A stretch of DNA of 64,000 nt from Tenacibaculum lutimaris (GTDB lineage Bacteria; Bacteroidota; Bacteroidia; Flavobacteriales; Flavobacteriaceae): the NCBI RefSeq assembly GCF_003610735.1, contig NZ_RAQM01000008.1, forward strand, positions 62,001 through 126,000, read 5' to 3'. Position numbers and translations under genes: made by a program. The notes under the pieces are model-generated. The model did no database searches and was not told where the DNA came from. It saw nothing but the letters and a program-made list of their open reading frames with translations. This document shows positions 1-7,312 of the stretch, in pieces; within the stretch, counting starts at the first letter, position 1; every line of letters begins with the position of its first letter.

Positions 1-1310
1 TTCCTGAAGGGAAAAATATCAAAAAAGAACTAGATTTAGCTCCTAATAGTAAACAAAACTTTAAAAATAAAATTAATATAGGTAAAGATGTTTCTTACTC
101 TTCACCGTATTGGTTAAATACTCCTTGGGACTTGGGTATGTATAAGGTAAACGACCAAAAATTAATTGGAAATCCAGAATCTCCAAGACCTATTCAAATT
201 CAATACAACCTTATAATTGAAGATCAACCGATTGCTTATACTATTCCGGTAGTGCACAGATACGCTAAAAGCGATGTTGGAGAAATCTATGAGCCTTTTG
301 AGGTTTTACCAAAAGTAACTACAAAATTAAATGATAAAGTATTAATTTTTGCTACTACGGAAGCTCAAAAAATTTCTGTTGAAGTAAGGGCAGGGGAGAC
401 AAATATTAAAGGAAAAGTAAGCTTACAAGCTCCAAAAGGATGGAAAGTGTCTCCAACAGCAGTAGATTTTTCAATTGCACAAAAAGGAGATATTCAATTT
501 GTAGATTTTATGGTAACTCCTACACAAAACGAATCAGAGGGAGCGTTAAAAGCGATTGTTACAGTAGATGGTAAAACTTACGATAAAGAATTGATAGAAA
601 TCAATTATAATCATATTCCAAAGCAATCAGTATTGTTACCATCACAAGCAAAAGTGGTTCGTTTAAATATTGAAAAGAATGGAAAACGAATAGGTTATAT
701 TCAAGGCTCTGGTGATGCTATTCCAGAAAATTTACAGCAAATTGGTTACGAAGTAACGGAATTGAATGTAAATGAAATAAACGGTAATTTAAATCAATTT
801 GATGCTGTAGTTATTGGTATTCGTGCTTATAATACGAATAAAGAATTACAGTTTAAGCAGAAGTATTTGTTAGAGTATGTAAAAAATGGTGGAAACTTAA
901 TAGTTCAATACAATACAAATAGAGGAGTAGATGTACAAGCTCCGTATGAATTACAATTGTCAAGAGATAGAGTAACTGATGAACATTCTAGAGTAACCTT
1001 GTTAGCTAAAGAACATTCAATTTTAAATTATCCGAATAAAATTTCGGAAGCTGATTTTGAAGGATGGGTTCAAGAACGCGGGTTGTATTTTCCTAATAAA
1101 TGGAGCGCTGAATACACACCGATATTATCAATGCACGATAAAGGAGAACCTGCTAGAGATGGAAGTTTATTAGTTGCTAAATACGGAAAAGGAAACTATA
1201 TCTATACCGGATTAAGCTTTTTTAGAGAATTACCCGCAGGAGTACCCGGAGCTTATAAGTTATTTGCGAATTTGTTATCCGTAAAAGAAAATTCTGTTGA
1301 TGAAAATTAA
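1..1310 (+). CDS. PIG-L family deacetylase, C-terminal part (5' end outside window)
   Basis: The frame is open from base 3 to the TAA at 1308-1310, so this is the C-terminal part of a larger protein; the ATG at 132 is internal. A beta-rich stretch containing 'APKGWKVSP' resembles an NPCBM-associated NEW3 domain. It is followed by a Rossmann-like segment ('VVIGIRAYNTNKEL', 'GGNLIVQYNTNR') ending with 'GKGNYIYTGLSFFRELP', like a catalytically inactive glutamine-amidotransferase fold. This order is typical of the long secreted PIG-L/LmbE-type deacetylases of Flavobacteriia, whose N-terminal zinc deacetylase domain would lie upstream. The substrate is unknown (probably an N-acetylated sugar). The next gene overlaps the stop, so the two are probably cotranscribed. 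Family assignment rests only on the C-terminal half. Confidence 0.8.
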   Translation, partial: PEGKNIKKELDLAPNSKQNFKNKINIGKDVSYSSPYWLNTPWDLGMYKVNDQKLIGNPESPRPIQIQYNLIIEDQPIAYTIPVVHRYAKSDVGEIYEPFEVLPKVTTKLNDKVLIFATTEAQKISVEVRAGETNIKGKVSLQAPKGWKVSPTAVDFSIAQKGDIQFVDFMVTPTQNESEGALKAIVTVDGKTYDKELIEINYNHIPKQSVLLPSQAKVVRLNIEKNGKRIGYIQGSGDAIPENLQQIGYEVTELNVNEINGNLNQFDAVVIGIRAYNTNKELQFKQKYLLEYVKNGGNLIVQYNTNRGVDVQAPYELQLSRDRVTDEHSRVTLLAKEHSILNYPNKISEADFEGWVQERGLYFPNKWSAEYTPILSMHDKGEPARDGSLLVAKYGKGNYIYTGLSFFRELPAGVPGAYKLFANLLSVKENSVDEN

Positions 1311-1971
1311 AATTCTTACAGCCTTAGCAATAACGCTATTAGTTAGTTGTAAAACCGAAAAAGAAAATTCTGTTAAAAAGGAATACAATCAAGAGTTGGT
1401 TGATGAACTTACTAGCATGGTAGAGATAGACCAAATTGCTGCAGGAGTTCCTTCTGGAAAATATAAAGAATTAACTAAAGAAGAATGGCAATCATTCAAA
1501 GACAGTGTTTTTACTGTAACTCATAAGAAAGCTGCAGAAATTTATAATAAATATGGTTTTGTTGGTTATGACCTTGCAGGAAAAGAAGGCTCTAAAAAAT
1601 TTTGGCTTTTAGTACAACATTTAGATTTTGATCCTGATTTCCAAGAAGCGGTTTTAAAAAAGATGAAAATTGAGGTAGAGAATAAGAATGCTAACCCTGA
1701 AAACTATGCCTATTTGCTAGATAGGGTGCAATTAAATATGGGAGAAAAGCAAGTTTACGGGACTCAAGTATTGTATAATTGGAAAGTTTGTCAAGCATAT
1801 CCAAAACCATTAATAGATAGTATAAACGTAAACAAGCGTAGAAAGGAAATAGGTATGGAACTTTTGGGGGTATATTTAAACGAAATGTCTAAAATGCACT
1901 TTGAAATAAATAAAGAAATCTTTTCAAAAGTTAATATTACTGAACCTAAACTGTATGAATTAGAAAATTAG
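1300..1971 (+). CDS. DUF6624 family lipoprotein
   Basis: A hydrophobic N-terminus ends in a lipobox (LLVSC), so the product is probably a lipoprotein beginning at that Cys. The body has the features I associate with DUF6624: 'DQIAAG' near the start, a central 'KKFWLLVQHLD', then 'YAYLLDRVQLNMGEKQVYGT'. The ATG at 1300 overlaps the upstream PIG-L stop by 11 bases, which suggests translational coupling; a TTG at 1297 in the same frame is less likely. Function is unknown. No catalytic motif is certain, although the conserved Gln-His and 'YGTQ' are striking. The stop is 2 bases from the stop of the convergent methyltransferase, and no terminator hairpin is visible between them. Confidence 0.8.
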   Translation: MKIKILTALAITLLVSCKTEKENSVKKEYNQELVDELTSMVEIDQIAAGVPSGKYKELTKEEWQSFKDSVFTVTHKKAAEIYNKYGFVGYDLAGKEGSKKFWLLVQHLDFDPDFQEAVLKKMKIEVENKNANPENYAYLLDRVQLNMGEKQVYGTQVLYNWKVCQAYPKPLIDSINVNKRRKEIGMELLGVYLNEMSKMHFEINKEIFSKVNITEPKLYELEN

Positions 1972-1973
1972 TT

Positions 1974-3584
1974 CTATTTAAAAAGATTAATAGAAACTGT
2001 CGCTAATTCAGAGTTAGGGAATTTTTTAAAGGTGTTTTTATCTGAATATAAACCAATGGCTTCCATTGCATTCATGTACTCGTCTAGTTCAATAATATAT
2101 TGATCAGAATAACCATGTGTGGCATCATAAGCGGTGGCTGCTGTTTTTCCTAAGTTTTTAGCAACCAATTCAGGTTTTGAGGTATGTAATTCGATTAATA
2201 ACAATCCAAATCGATTGATATAAGGTTTCCATTTGGTAAAATGCTGTTTTAAGGATTCAACTACCAGATTGTTGTTCAAGCGTTTTCCTCTATAGGCATA
2301 AGCTCCTGTAGAGTTTGTAATAGCTAGATTATTAGTAGGTTCTGGTTCTTGCCAGATTCTGTTATGATCTAAAAATGTACGGACATTCAATAAATCAGAA
2401 AGGTTGATGCCGTATTTTTTTTGTAAATCTTTTGATAGCGCTTTTGGGTTACCAATATCTCCCCAAATCACTTTCGCCCAAATATCTGCTTGTACTAAGT
2501 TTTTACGAGTAATTTTTAACGCAGCTTCGTTATAATCTACACCAATAAGTAAGAGCGGATAATCTTCTAACATGGTACCTCTCAAAGTTTGATGTTCAAT
2601 CACATTAAATAAATGTTTTAAAAAGGCACCATTACCACAGCCAACATCTAAAATTCCTTTGGGTTGTTCATTGATAGGTTTGTTAAATAGATTAATGATG
2701 ATTTCATCAATAACTTTAAAATAGGTTGAGTGTGCGCCTCCGCTTCCCCAAACATTCATTTCCCTATCTACATGAATTTCGTCATTACCTATGTCAGAAG
2801 TTCTAAAAATATCAGGGTTTCCAAATATAAGCTTGTCTAATTTTCTAAGGGTAGGAATGTACGATACTGTAACTCCATAAGCACTTGCTCTTCGAGCAAA
2901 AAATAAACCTTCATCAGTAAATTCATATGAGTCTTTTGTTTTGGTAAACCATTTTAAGTTGGTTAATAAGTCTAACAACCGACTAAAGTTCTCAGCATCT
3001 TTGTGGAATTCTTCTGCTTGGAATTTGGTTTGCATAAAGTATTTATGAAACATACCACTCATTCCTAACAAAACCGTTGTAGGACCAACAATAATTCCTT
3101 CAATATGTGTAAGGATTTGTGCTACAATTTCTTTTTCTTCAGAGGTTGAAGGAGGCTCGATTCCGAAGTTATTGGTAAAATTTTTATAGAGATTTTCCAG
3201 TTTTTCGAAAGGCTCAATTTCAAACTTTCTCGCACTGTAATTTTCAGAATATTTTAATAAAGAAAAGGTTTCTTTATACATATGAAAGTATGAAAAAGCA
3301 ATAGCAGATGCTTCATTAATTTTATATAGAACCGTGTTTTGAGTATTGTCAACATGTTGTGTTAACCAACCTTGTGAACAGAGTGTTCTTAAAGCGACAT
3401 TTAAATAACCATCGTTGGCATTAAATTCGGAAGCAATTTGAGTTAAACTGACAGATTTTTTCTCTAATAAGTAATTGGTGATTCCTTTTTCATGTAAGAC
3501 ATATGCTGCTGGACAAGTTACAATTCCATCTAAGTGACGAAACAACCTACTTCTTAAGGCAGATTTTTCTTCTTTTGATAACAT
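1974..3584 (-). CDS. class I SAM-dependent methyltransferase with N-terminal winged-helix region
   Basis: The 536-residue protein has two parts. Residues about 15-120 look like a dimerisation/winged-helix region of the O-methyltransferase type ('SLTQIASEFNANDGYLNVAL', then 'LRTLCSQGWL'). Residues about 305-480 hold a Rossmann methyltransferase: motif I 'GILDVGCGNGAFLKHL' near residue 309, an acidic motif II in 'LLIGVDYNEAAL', then 'VIWGDIGNP'. The size and the long middle segment recall AprA-type (MT2-like) methyltransferases linked to polyketide or lipid metabolism, but I cannot confirm that subfamily. The substrate is unknown. It is a single gene, convergent with the DUF6624 lipoprotein and separated by 76 bases from the Nudix gene downstream on the same strand. 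Confidence 0.75.
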   Translation of the reverse strand: MLSKEEKSALRSRLFRHLDGIVTCPAAYVLHEKGITNYLLEKKSVSLTQIASEFNANDGYLNVALRTLCSQGWLTQHVDNTQNTVLYKINEASAIAFSYFHMYKETFSLLKYSENYSARKFEIEPFEKLENLYKNFTNNFGIEPPSTSEEKEIVAQILTHIEGIIVGPTTVLLGMSGMFHKYFMQTKFQAEEFHKDAENFSRLLDLLTNLKWFTKTKDSYEFTDEGLFFARRASAYGVTVSYIPTLRKLDKLIFGNPDIFRTSDIGNDEIHVDREMNVWGSGGAHSTYFKVIDEIIINLFNKPINEQPKGILDVGCGNGAFLKHLFNVIEHQTLRGTMLEDYPLLLIGVDYNEAALKITRKNLVQADIWAKVIWGDIGNPKALSKDLQKKYGINLSDLLNVRTFLDHNRIWQEPEPTNNLAITNSTGAYAYRGKRLNNNLVVESLKQHFTKWKPYINRFGLLLIELHTSKPELVAKNLGKTAATAYDATHGYSDQYIIELDEYMNAMEAIGLYSDKNTFKKFPNSELATVSINLFK

Positions 3585-3660
3585 AGTTTGATAGTTTTCA
3601 TTCTAAAGGTAACTATTTGATTTTTAAAATTAAAACTAAATTATCGAAGCTGAAAAAGAT

Positions 3661-4203
3661 TTAAGTCAAAGCGTTTATAATTTGGTTATACACAAAGGCA
3701 TAATAGTCTTGGTATTGAGGAAGAAGTAAGTTTTCGTAATCTTTAGTGTGTAAAATGACATCTAAATTAAATAATTTAAGCTCTTCAACTTCTTCTTTTT
3801 GAAGCGTTAAAGTTTCAAAAGGAACAGTTAATTCGGTAATAAATACATGATGGAATTCATTATCAATAATTCCGTTAGTGTGATTTACCATGTGTTTTCG
3901 AGTGCCTATTTTAAATAGGTTTTCAGAGAGTATGTCAAACCCAATTTCTTCTTTAACTTCTCTAATAGCTCCTATTTTTACATCTTCTCCAGCAGCAATA
4001 TGACCTGCAACTGAAATATCCCACATACCAGGAAATACTTTTTTGGTTAAAGCTCTTTTTTGAAGTAATATTTGTTTATCAGAAGTATATAACCATACAT
4101 GAATAGTAGGGTGGAAGTAGCCATATTTGTGAGCTTCGGATTTTAAACAGGTTTTACCAGTGTAGTTTCCGTGTTCATCAACAATGTCTATAAGTTCATC
4201 CAT
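3661..4203 (-). CDS. Nudix hydrolase (Idi/YfcD-like)
   Basis: A 180-residue protein with a complete Nudix box: a Gly in 'AGHIAAGED', then 'REVKEEIGF', giving the metal-binding REVKEE helix. The start 'MDELIDIVDEHGNYTGK' and the segment 'LQKRALTKKVFPGMWDISVA' are typical of the isopentenyl-diphosphate-isomerase-like Nudix branch (YfcD type), many of which hydrolyse nucleoside or dinucleotide diphosphates. The exact substrate cannot be read from sequence. A strong terminator at 4220-4248 lies just upstream of its start, so it is probably transcribed separately from the M42 peptidase gene. Confidence 0.88.
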   Translation of the reverse strand: MDELIDIVDEHGNYTGKTCLKSEAHKYGYFHPTIHVWLYTSDKQILLQKRALTKKVFPGMWDISVAGHIAAGEDVKIGAIREVKEEIGFDILSENLFKIGTRKHMVNHTNGIIDNEFHHVFITELTVPFETLTLQKEEVEELKLFNLDVILHTKDYENLLLPQYQDYYAFVYNQIINALT

Positions 4204-4219
4204 AAGAAGTGAGTAAAAA

Positions 4220-4248
4220 AAACGTCATTATGAGAAATAATGACGTTT
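4220..4248 (-). terminator. intrinsic terminator of the M42 peptidase gene
   Basis: An 11-bp perfect stem (AAACGTCATTA at 4220-4230 with TAATGACGTTT at 4238-4248) with a 7-nt loop is followed on the minus strand by a run of T (4213-4222). It lies 12 bases after the M42 stop and 17 bases before the Nudix start. Confidence 0.8.
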
Positions 4249-4260
4249 GATTGTTTTTTA

Positions 4261-5349
4261 TTATTTAAAGTAAGAGAAATCTTCTCCGTCTTCAATTTTT
4301 AATAAACTTTCGTAAATCATTTTAATTACGTTTTCAACATCCTCACGGTGCACCATTTCAACCGTAGTATGCATATAGCGCAAAGGTAATGAAATTAAAG
4401 CTGAGGCAACACCACCGTTACTGTAAGCAAAAGCATCAGTATCTGTACCTGTAGCTCTGGATAATGCTGAACGTTGGAAAGGAATCTTGTTAGCTTCAGC
4501 AGCTTCGATAATTAAATCACGTAATTTTTGTTGTACAGCAGGAGCATAAGCTACTACTGGCCCTTTTCCTAATTCTAAATGACCTTCTTTTTTCTTGTCA
4601 ATCATAGGAGTAGTGGTATCGTGTGTTACATCGGTAACAATGGCTACATTAGGTTTAATGGTTTGGGTAATCATTTCTGCACCACGTAAACCTATTTCTT
4701 CTTGAACAGAATTGGTGATGTATAATCCGAAAGGTAATTTTTTCTTGTTTTCGTGTAGTAAACGAGCCACTTCAGCAATCATAAATCCACCCATTCGGTT
4801 ATCTAATGCACGACACACAAATTTATCTCCATTCAAAATATGAAACTCATCAGGATAGGTAATTACACAACCAACATGCACTCCTAATTTTTCAACTTCT
4901 TCTTTAGTTGCGCATCCACAATCGATAAAGATGTTTTCAGGTTTAGGAGCTTCTTCAGAAGCTTTATTACGTGTATGAATCGCTGGCCAACCAAAAACAC
5001 CTTTTACAATTCCATTTTTAGTATGGATGTTAACTATTTTACTTGGTGCAATTTGATGGTCACTACCACCATTACGAATTACATAAATTAATCCGTTGTC
5101 AGAAATATAATTCACATACCAAGAAATTTCATCAGCATGTCCTTCGATAACTACTTTATATTTTGCTTCAGGATTGATAACTCCAACCGCACTTCCATAG
5201 GTATCTGTAATAAATTCATCAACATACGGTTTTAGGTAGTCCATCCATATTTTTTGACCTTCCCATTCATACCCAGTAGGTGCCGCATTGTTTAAATATT
5301 TTTCTAAAAAGTCGATAGACTTTTTGTTTAAAATTGATTTTTTAGCCAT
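4261..5349 (-). CDS. M42 family metallopeptidase (glutamyl aminopeptidase/endoglucanase-like)
   Basis: A cytoplasmic 362-residue protein with the full ligand set of M42 di-zinc aminopeptidases: 'GHADE' (His71), 'CRALDNRMGG' with the bridging Asp, 'QEEIGLRGA' with catalytic and metal Glu, 'VTDVTHDTT' with a metal Asp, and 'RYMHTTVEMVHREDV' with the last His. M42 enzymes assemble as dodecameric tetrahedral particles that trim N-terminal residues from short peptides; the cellulase annotation often given to this family is historical. The length is normal. It lies 31 bases downstream of the acyltransferase gene on the same strand and ends at a clear terminator, so it is probably the last gene of that short unit. 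Confidence 0.93.
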   Translation of the reverse strand: MAKKSILNKKSIDFLEKYLNNAAPTGYEWEGQKIWMDYLKPYVDEFITDTYGSAVGVINPEAKYKVVIEGHADEISWYVNYISDNGLIYVIRNGGSDHQIAPSKIVNIHTKNGIVKGVFGWPAIHTRNKASEEAPKPENIFIDCGCATKEEVEKLGVHVGCVITYPDEFHILNGDKFVCRALDNRMGGFMIAEVARLLHENKKKLPFGLYITNSVQEEIGLRGAEMITQTIKPNVAIVTDVTHDTTTPMIDKKKEGHLELGKGPVVAYAPAVQQKLRDLIIEAAEANKIPFQRSALSRATGTDTDAFAYSNGGVASALISLPLRYMHTTVEMVHREDVENVIKMIYESLLKIEDGEDFSYFK

Positions 5350-5380
5350 AACTTATATGATTAAAAGTTTTATATCTGAA

Positions 5381-6184
5381 TTAACTCCAAAACTTTCGTT
5401 TTTCGTTTAATTCTTCTTGTTCTTTAATTTGCTCAGGTGTTAATACCTTTAAAAATGAAGGATGTTGCTCAATAGCGTATTCAATTTTTTCAACAATATT
5501 AGCTACTGGTTCATTTTCGTAATCAATATCTAAAGGTTCTTTTATAACCATTGATTGTAGTACGTTACGCTTTTTAATTAAAAGTCCTTTTTTATCAAAA
5601 GAACGTCTAAATCCGTCAATAACAATAGGAACTACAATAGGTTTATAGGTTTTAATGATGTGAGCGGTACCACGACGAATAGGTTTAAAAGGAGTAGTAG
5701 TACCTTGTGGAAAGGTAATTACCCAACCATCATCTAACGCTTTACCGATATTAGAAATGTCAGACATTTTTACTTGTCTATTAATATCTTTACCAGCGCT
5801 TCTCCAAGTTCTTTCAACTGAAATAGAACCCACATAGGCAAATATTTTAGGAAGTAAACCTGAACGCATTGTTTCGCCAGCCGCTATATAGTACATGTTT
5901 AACTTAGGCTTCCATAAGTAACCAATATTTCTAATATTATCATCACGTCCTTTTAAGGCAGCGTTGAAAACATGAAACATAGCAGCAACATCAGCAAAGT
6001 AGGTTTGGTGATTAGAAATAAAAAGTACTTTTTGATCTGGAAGATTTCTTAAAACATCCATACCTTCTATTTGTAAGTCGTTAAATTTACGATAACGACC
6101 GTGGGAAATTAATCCTAAAGTTTGTATTAAAAAGCGTTTAATGAATAGTATATGTCCGAAAGGGTTCCTTTTAAATAAAGGCAT
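5381..6184 (-). CDS. lysophospholipid (1-acyl-glycerol-3-phosphate) acyltransferase family protein
   Basis: A 267-residue PlsC-type acyltransferase. The catalytic region is 'SNHQTYFADV' (His59, Asp65) and the glycerophosphate-binding motif is present as 'FPQGTTTPF', followed by 'RRGTAHI' and 'IVVPIVIDGF'. Family members transfer a fatty acyl group to a lysophospholipid or lysophosphatidate at the inner membrane. His and Asp are separated by five residues here, not four as in the textbook NHx4D motif; I believe this spacing occurs in related Bacteroidota proteins but did not verify it. Upstream on the same strand is a CoA-directed Nudix gene, which fits a lipid/CoA context. Confidence 0.85.
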   Translation of the reverse strand: MPLFKRNPFGHILFIKRFLIQTLGLISHGRYRKFNDLQIEGMDVLRNLPDQKVLFISNHQTYFADVAAMFHVFNAALKGRDDNIRNIGYLWKPKLNMYYIAAGETMRSGLLPKIFAYVGSISVERTWRSAGKDINRQVKMSDISNIGKALDDGWVITFPQGTTTPFKPIRRGTAHIIKTYKPIVVPIVIDGFRRSFDKKGLLIKKRNVLQSMVIKEPLDIDYENEPVANIVEKIEYAIEQHPSFLKVLTPEQIKEQEELNEKRKFWS

Positions 6185-6245
6185 TATTATTATTGGTTTT
6201 TATTAGTCGAATAAGCTAAATTACAAAAGAATTATAGAATAGCCT

Positions 6246-6872
6246 TTATTTTAATAAATCTTTAATTTCTGATAGCATCATTGCTGTTGCTCCCCAAACA
6301 ATGTAATCGTTTAATTTAAAGCAAGGTACCTCGATGTTTTTCATGTAAGAAGTTTCCATTTCTACAAATGTTAAATTTTTATCGTCTAATAAATCGCTTA
6401 CTAAAACCTCTATTACTTCCGCTACTTCTTCATTAGGAATAAAAAGAGGTGTTTTTTCAGAAATTCCAATAAAAGGAGCGACTAAAAAATTACTAGGAGG
6501 AATGTAAGCATTTGATGTTTGCCTGATAATTTGTATAGCCTCAAAAGGTACGCCAACTTCTTCGTAAGTTTCGCGTAGAGCTGTAGTTTTTAGGTTATTA
6601 TCTGTTTTGTCAAGCTTACCACCAGGGAAACTAATTTGTGCAGAGTGCGCACCATTATAACTAGCTCTTTCGGTTAATAAAAAACGTGTTTGATTATCGT
6701 TATCAGGATAAAACAAGGCTAATACAGCTGCTTTTTTCGGGTTTTTGCTAAGTATTAATTCTTCTGAATAACGCATTCTAAGTTTAGGAGCTAGTTTAAA
6801 TTGTGAGGTTAAACCACCTAATTGCTTTCGCTGTAATTTTTCTATTTGATTGATGAAATCAGAAAAAATCAT
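6246..6872 (-). CDS. Nudix hydrolase, CoA pyrophosphatase type
   Basis: A 208-residue protein with 'AAVLALFYPDNDNQTRFLLT' leading to a Nudix box in 'SFPGGKLDKTDNN' and 'ALRETYEEVGV'. The extended 'HSAQISFPGGK' before the box and the Pro-rich 'TSNAYIPPSNFLVAPFIG' after it are typical of the NudL/Nudt7 group, which cleaves CoA or acyl-CoA into phosphopantetheine and 3',5'-ADP. It is the first gene of a minus-strand group with the acyltransferase (61 bases downstream). A candidate promoter lies 22 bases upstream of the start. Confidence 0.88.
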   Translation of the reverse strand: MIFSDFINQIEKLQRKQLGGLTSQFKLAPKLRMRYSEELILSKNPKKAAVLALFYPDNDNQTRFLLTERASYNGAHSAQISFPGGKLDKTDNNLKTTALRETYEEVGVPFEAIQIIRQTSNAYIPPSNFLVAPFIGISEKTPLFIPNEEVAEVIEVLVSDLLDDKNLTFVEMETSYMKNIEVPCFKLNDYIVWGATAMMLSEIKDLLK

Positions 6873-6893
6873 TTGTTTTTTAGTATTTTAGAA

Positions 6894-6901
6894 CAAACTT
6901 A
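6894..6901 (-). promoter_or_regulatory. candidate -7 promoter element of the Nudix gene
   Basis: The minus-strand octamer TAAGTTTG matches the Bacteroidota -7 consensus TAnnTTTG and ends 22 bases before the start at 6872. No clear TTG -33 element is present at the usual spacing, so support is partial. Confidence 0.35.
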
Positions 6902-6973
6902 TCAATTTGCCAGATAAAAATAAGATGTTTTGGCGTGAATTTTGATTTGTAGTGTTGAATTAATTTTAGATAA

Positions 6974-7267
6974 ATGAATAAGGAAAATAAATACCAAAAA
7001 CTAGCATTGAGTTTGTTGTTTGACGCGATAGGATATGTATCGTATTTAATTCCTGGAGTGGGAGAGTTGTCTGATATTGTTTGGGCTCCAGCATCAGCAT
7101 ACTTAATGACAAAAATGTATAAAGGAAACAAAGGTAAAATAGCGGGAGCTATAGCTTTTGTTGAAGAAGCTATGCCTGGGTTAGATGTAGTGCCAACCTT
7201 TACATTAATGTGGTTGTTTACCTATGTGTTTTCGTCAAAAGAGTCAAAAAAAACAATTGAAGTATAA
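6974..7267 (+). CDS. small conserved membrane protein of unknown function
   Basis: A 97-residue product with two hydrophobic stretches ('LALSLLFDAIGYVSYLIPG' and 'FTLMWLFTYVF') around a short amphipathic middle; 'LIPGVGELSDIVWAPASAYL' looks like a re-entrant or membrane-lying segment. The gene lies between divergent and convergent neighbours and is followed by a strong shared terminator, which supports its being real. An open frame of 83 codons on the other strand (6880-7131) overlaps it and has no such support. Small proteins of this appearance are common in Flavobacteriia, but I know no function. Confidence 0.7.
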   Translation: MNKENKYQKLALSLLFDAIGYVSYLIPGVGELSDIVWAPASAYLMTKMYKGNKGKIAGAIAFVEEAMPGLDVVPTFTLMWLFTYVFSSKESKKTIEV

Positions 7268-7272
7268 TTAAA

Positions 7273-7309
7273 AAAACAAAAGGCTACCGAATTGGTAGCC
7301 TTTTGTTTT
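7273..7309. terminator. bidirectional intrinsic terminator
   Basis: A 16-bp perfect stem (7273-7288 with 7294-7309) closes a 5-nt loop, with an A-run on one side and a T-run on the other. It serves both the small membrane-protein gene (plus) and the convergent nuclease gene (minus). Confidence 0.88.
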
Positions 7310-7312
7310 GTG

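Noticed and set aside
6880..7131. 83-codon open frame on the minus strand between the Nudix and nuclease genes
   Set aside because: It overlaps the better supported plus-strand membrane-protein gene and the Nudix promoter region, and its translation has no consistent features.
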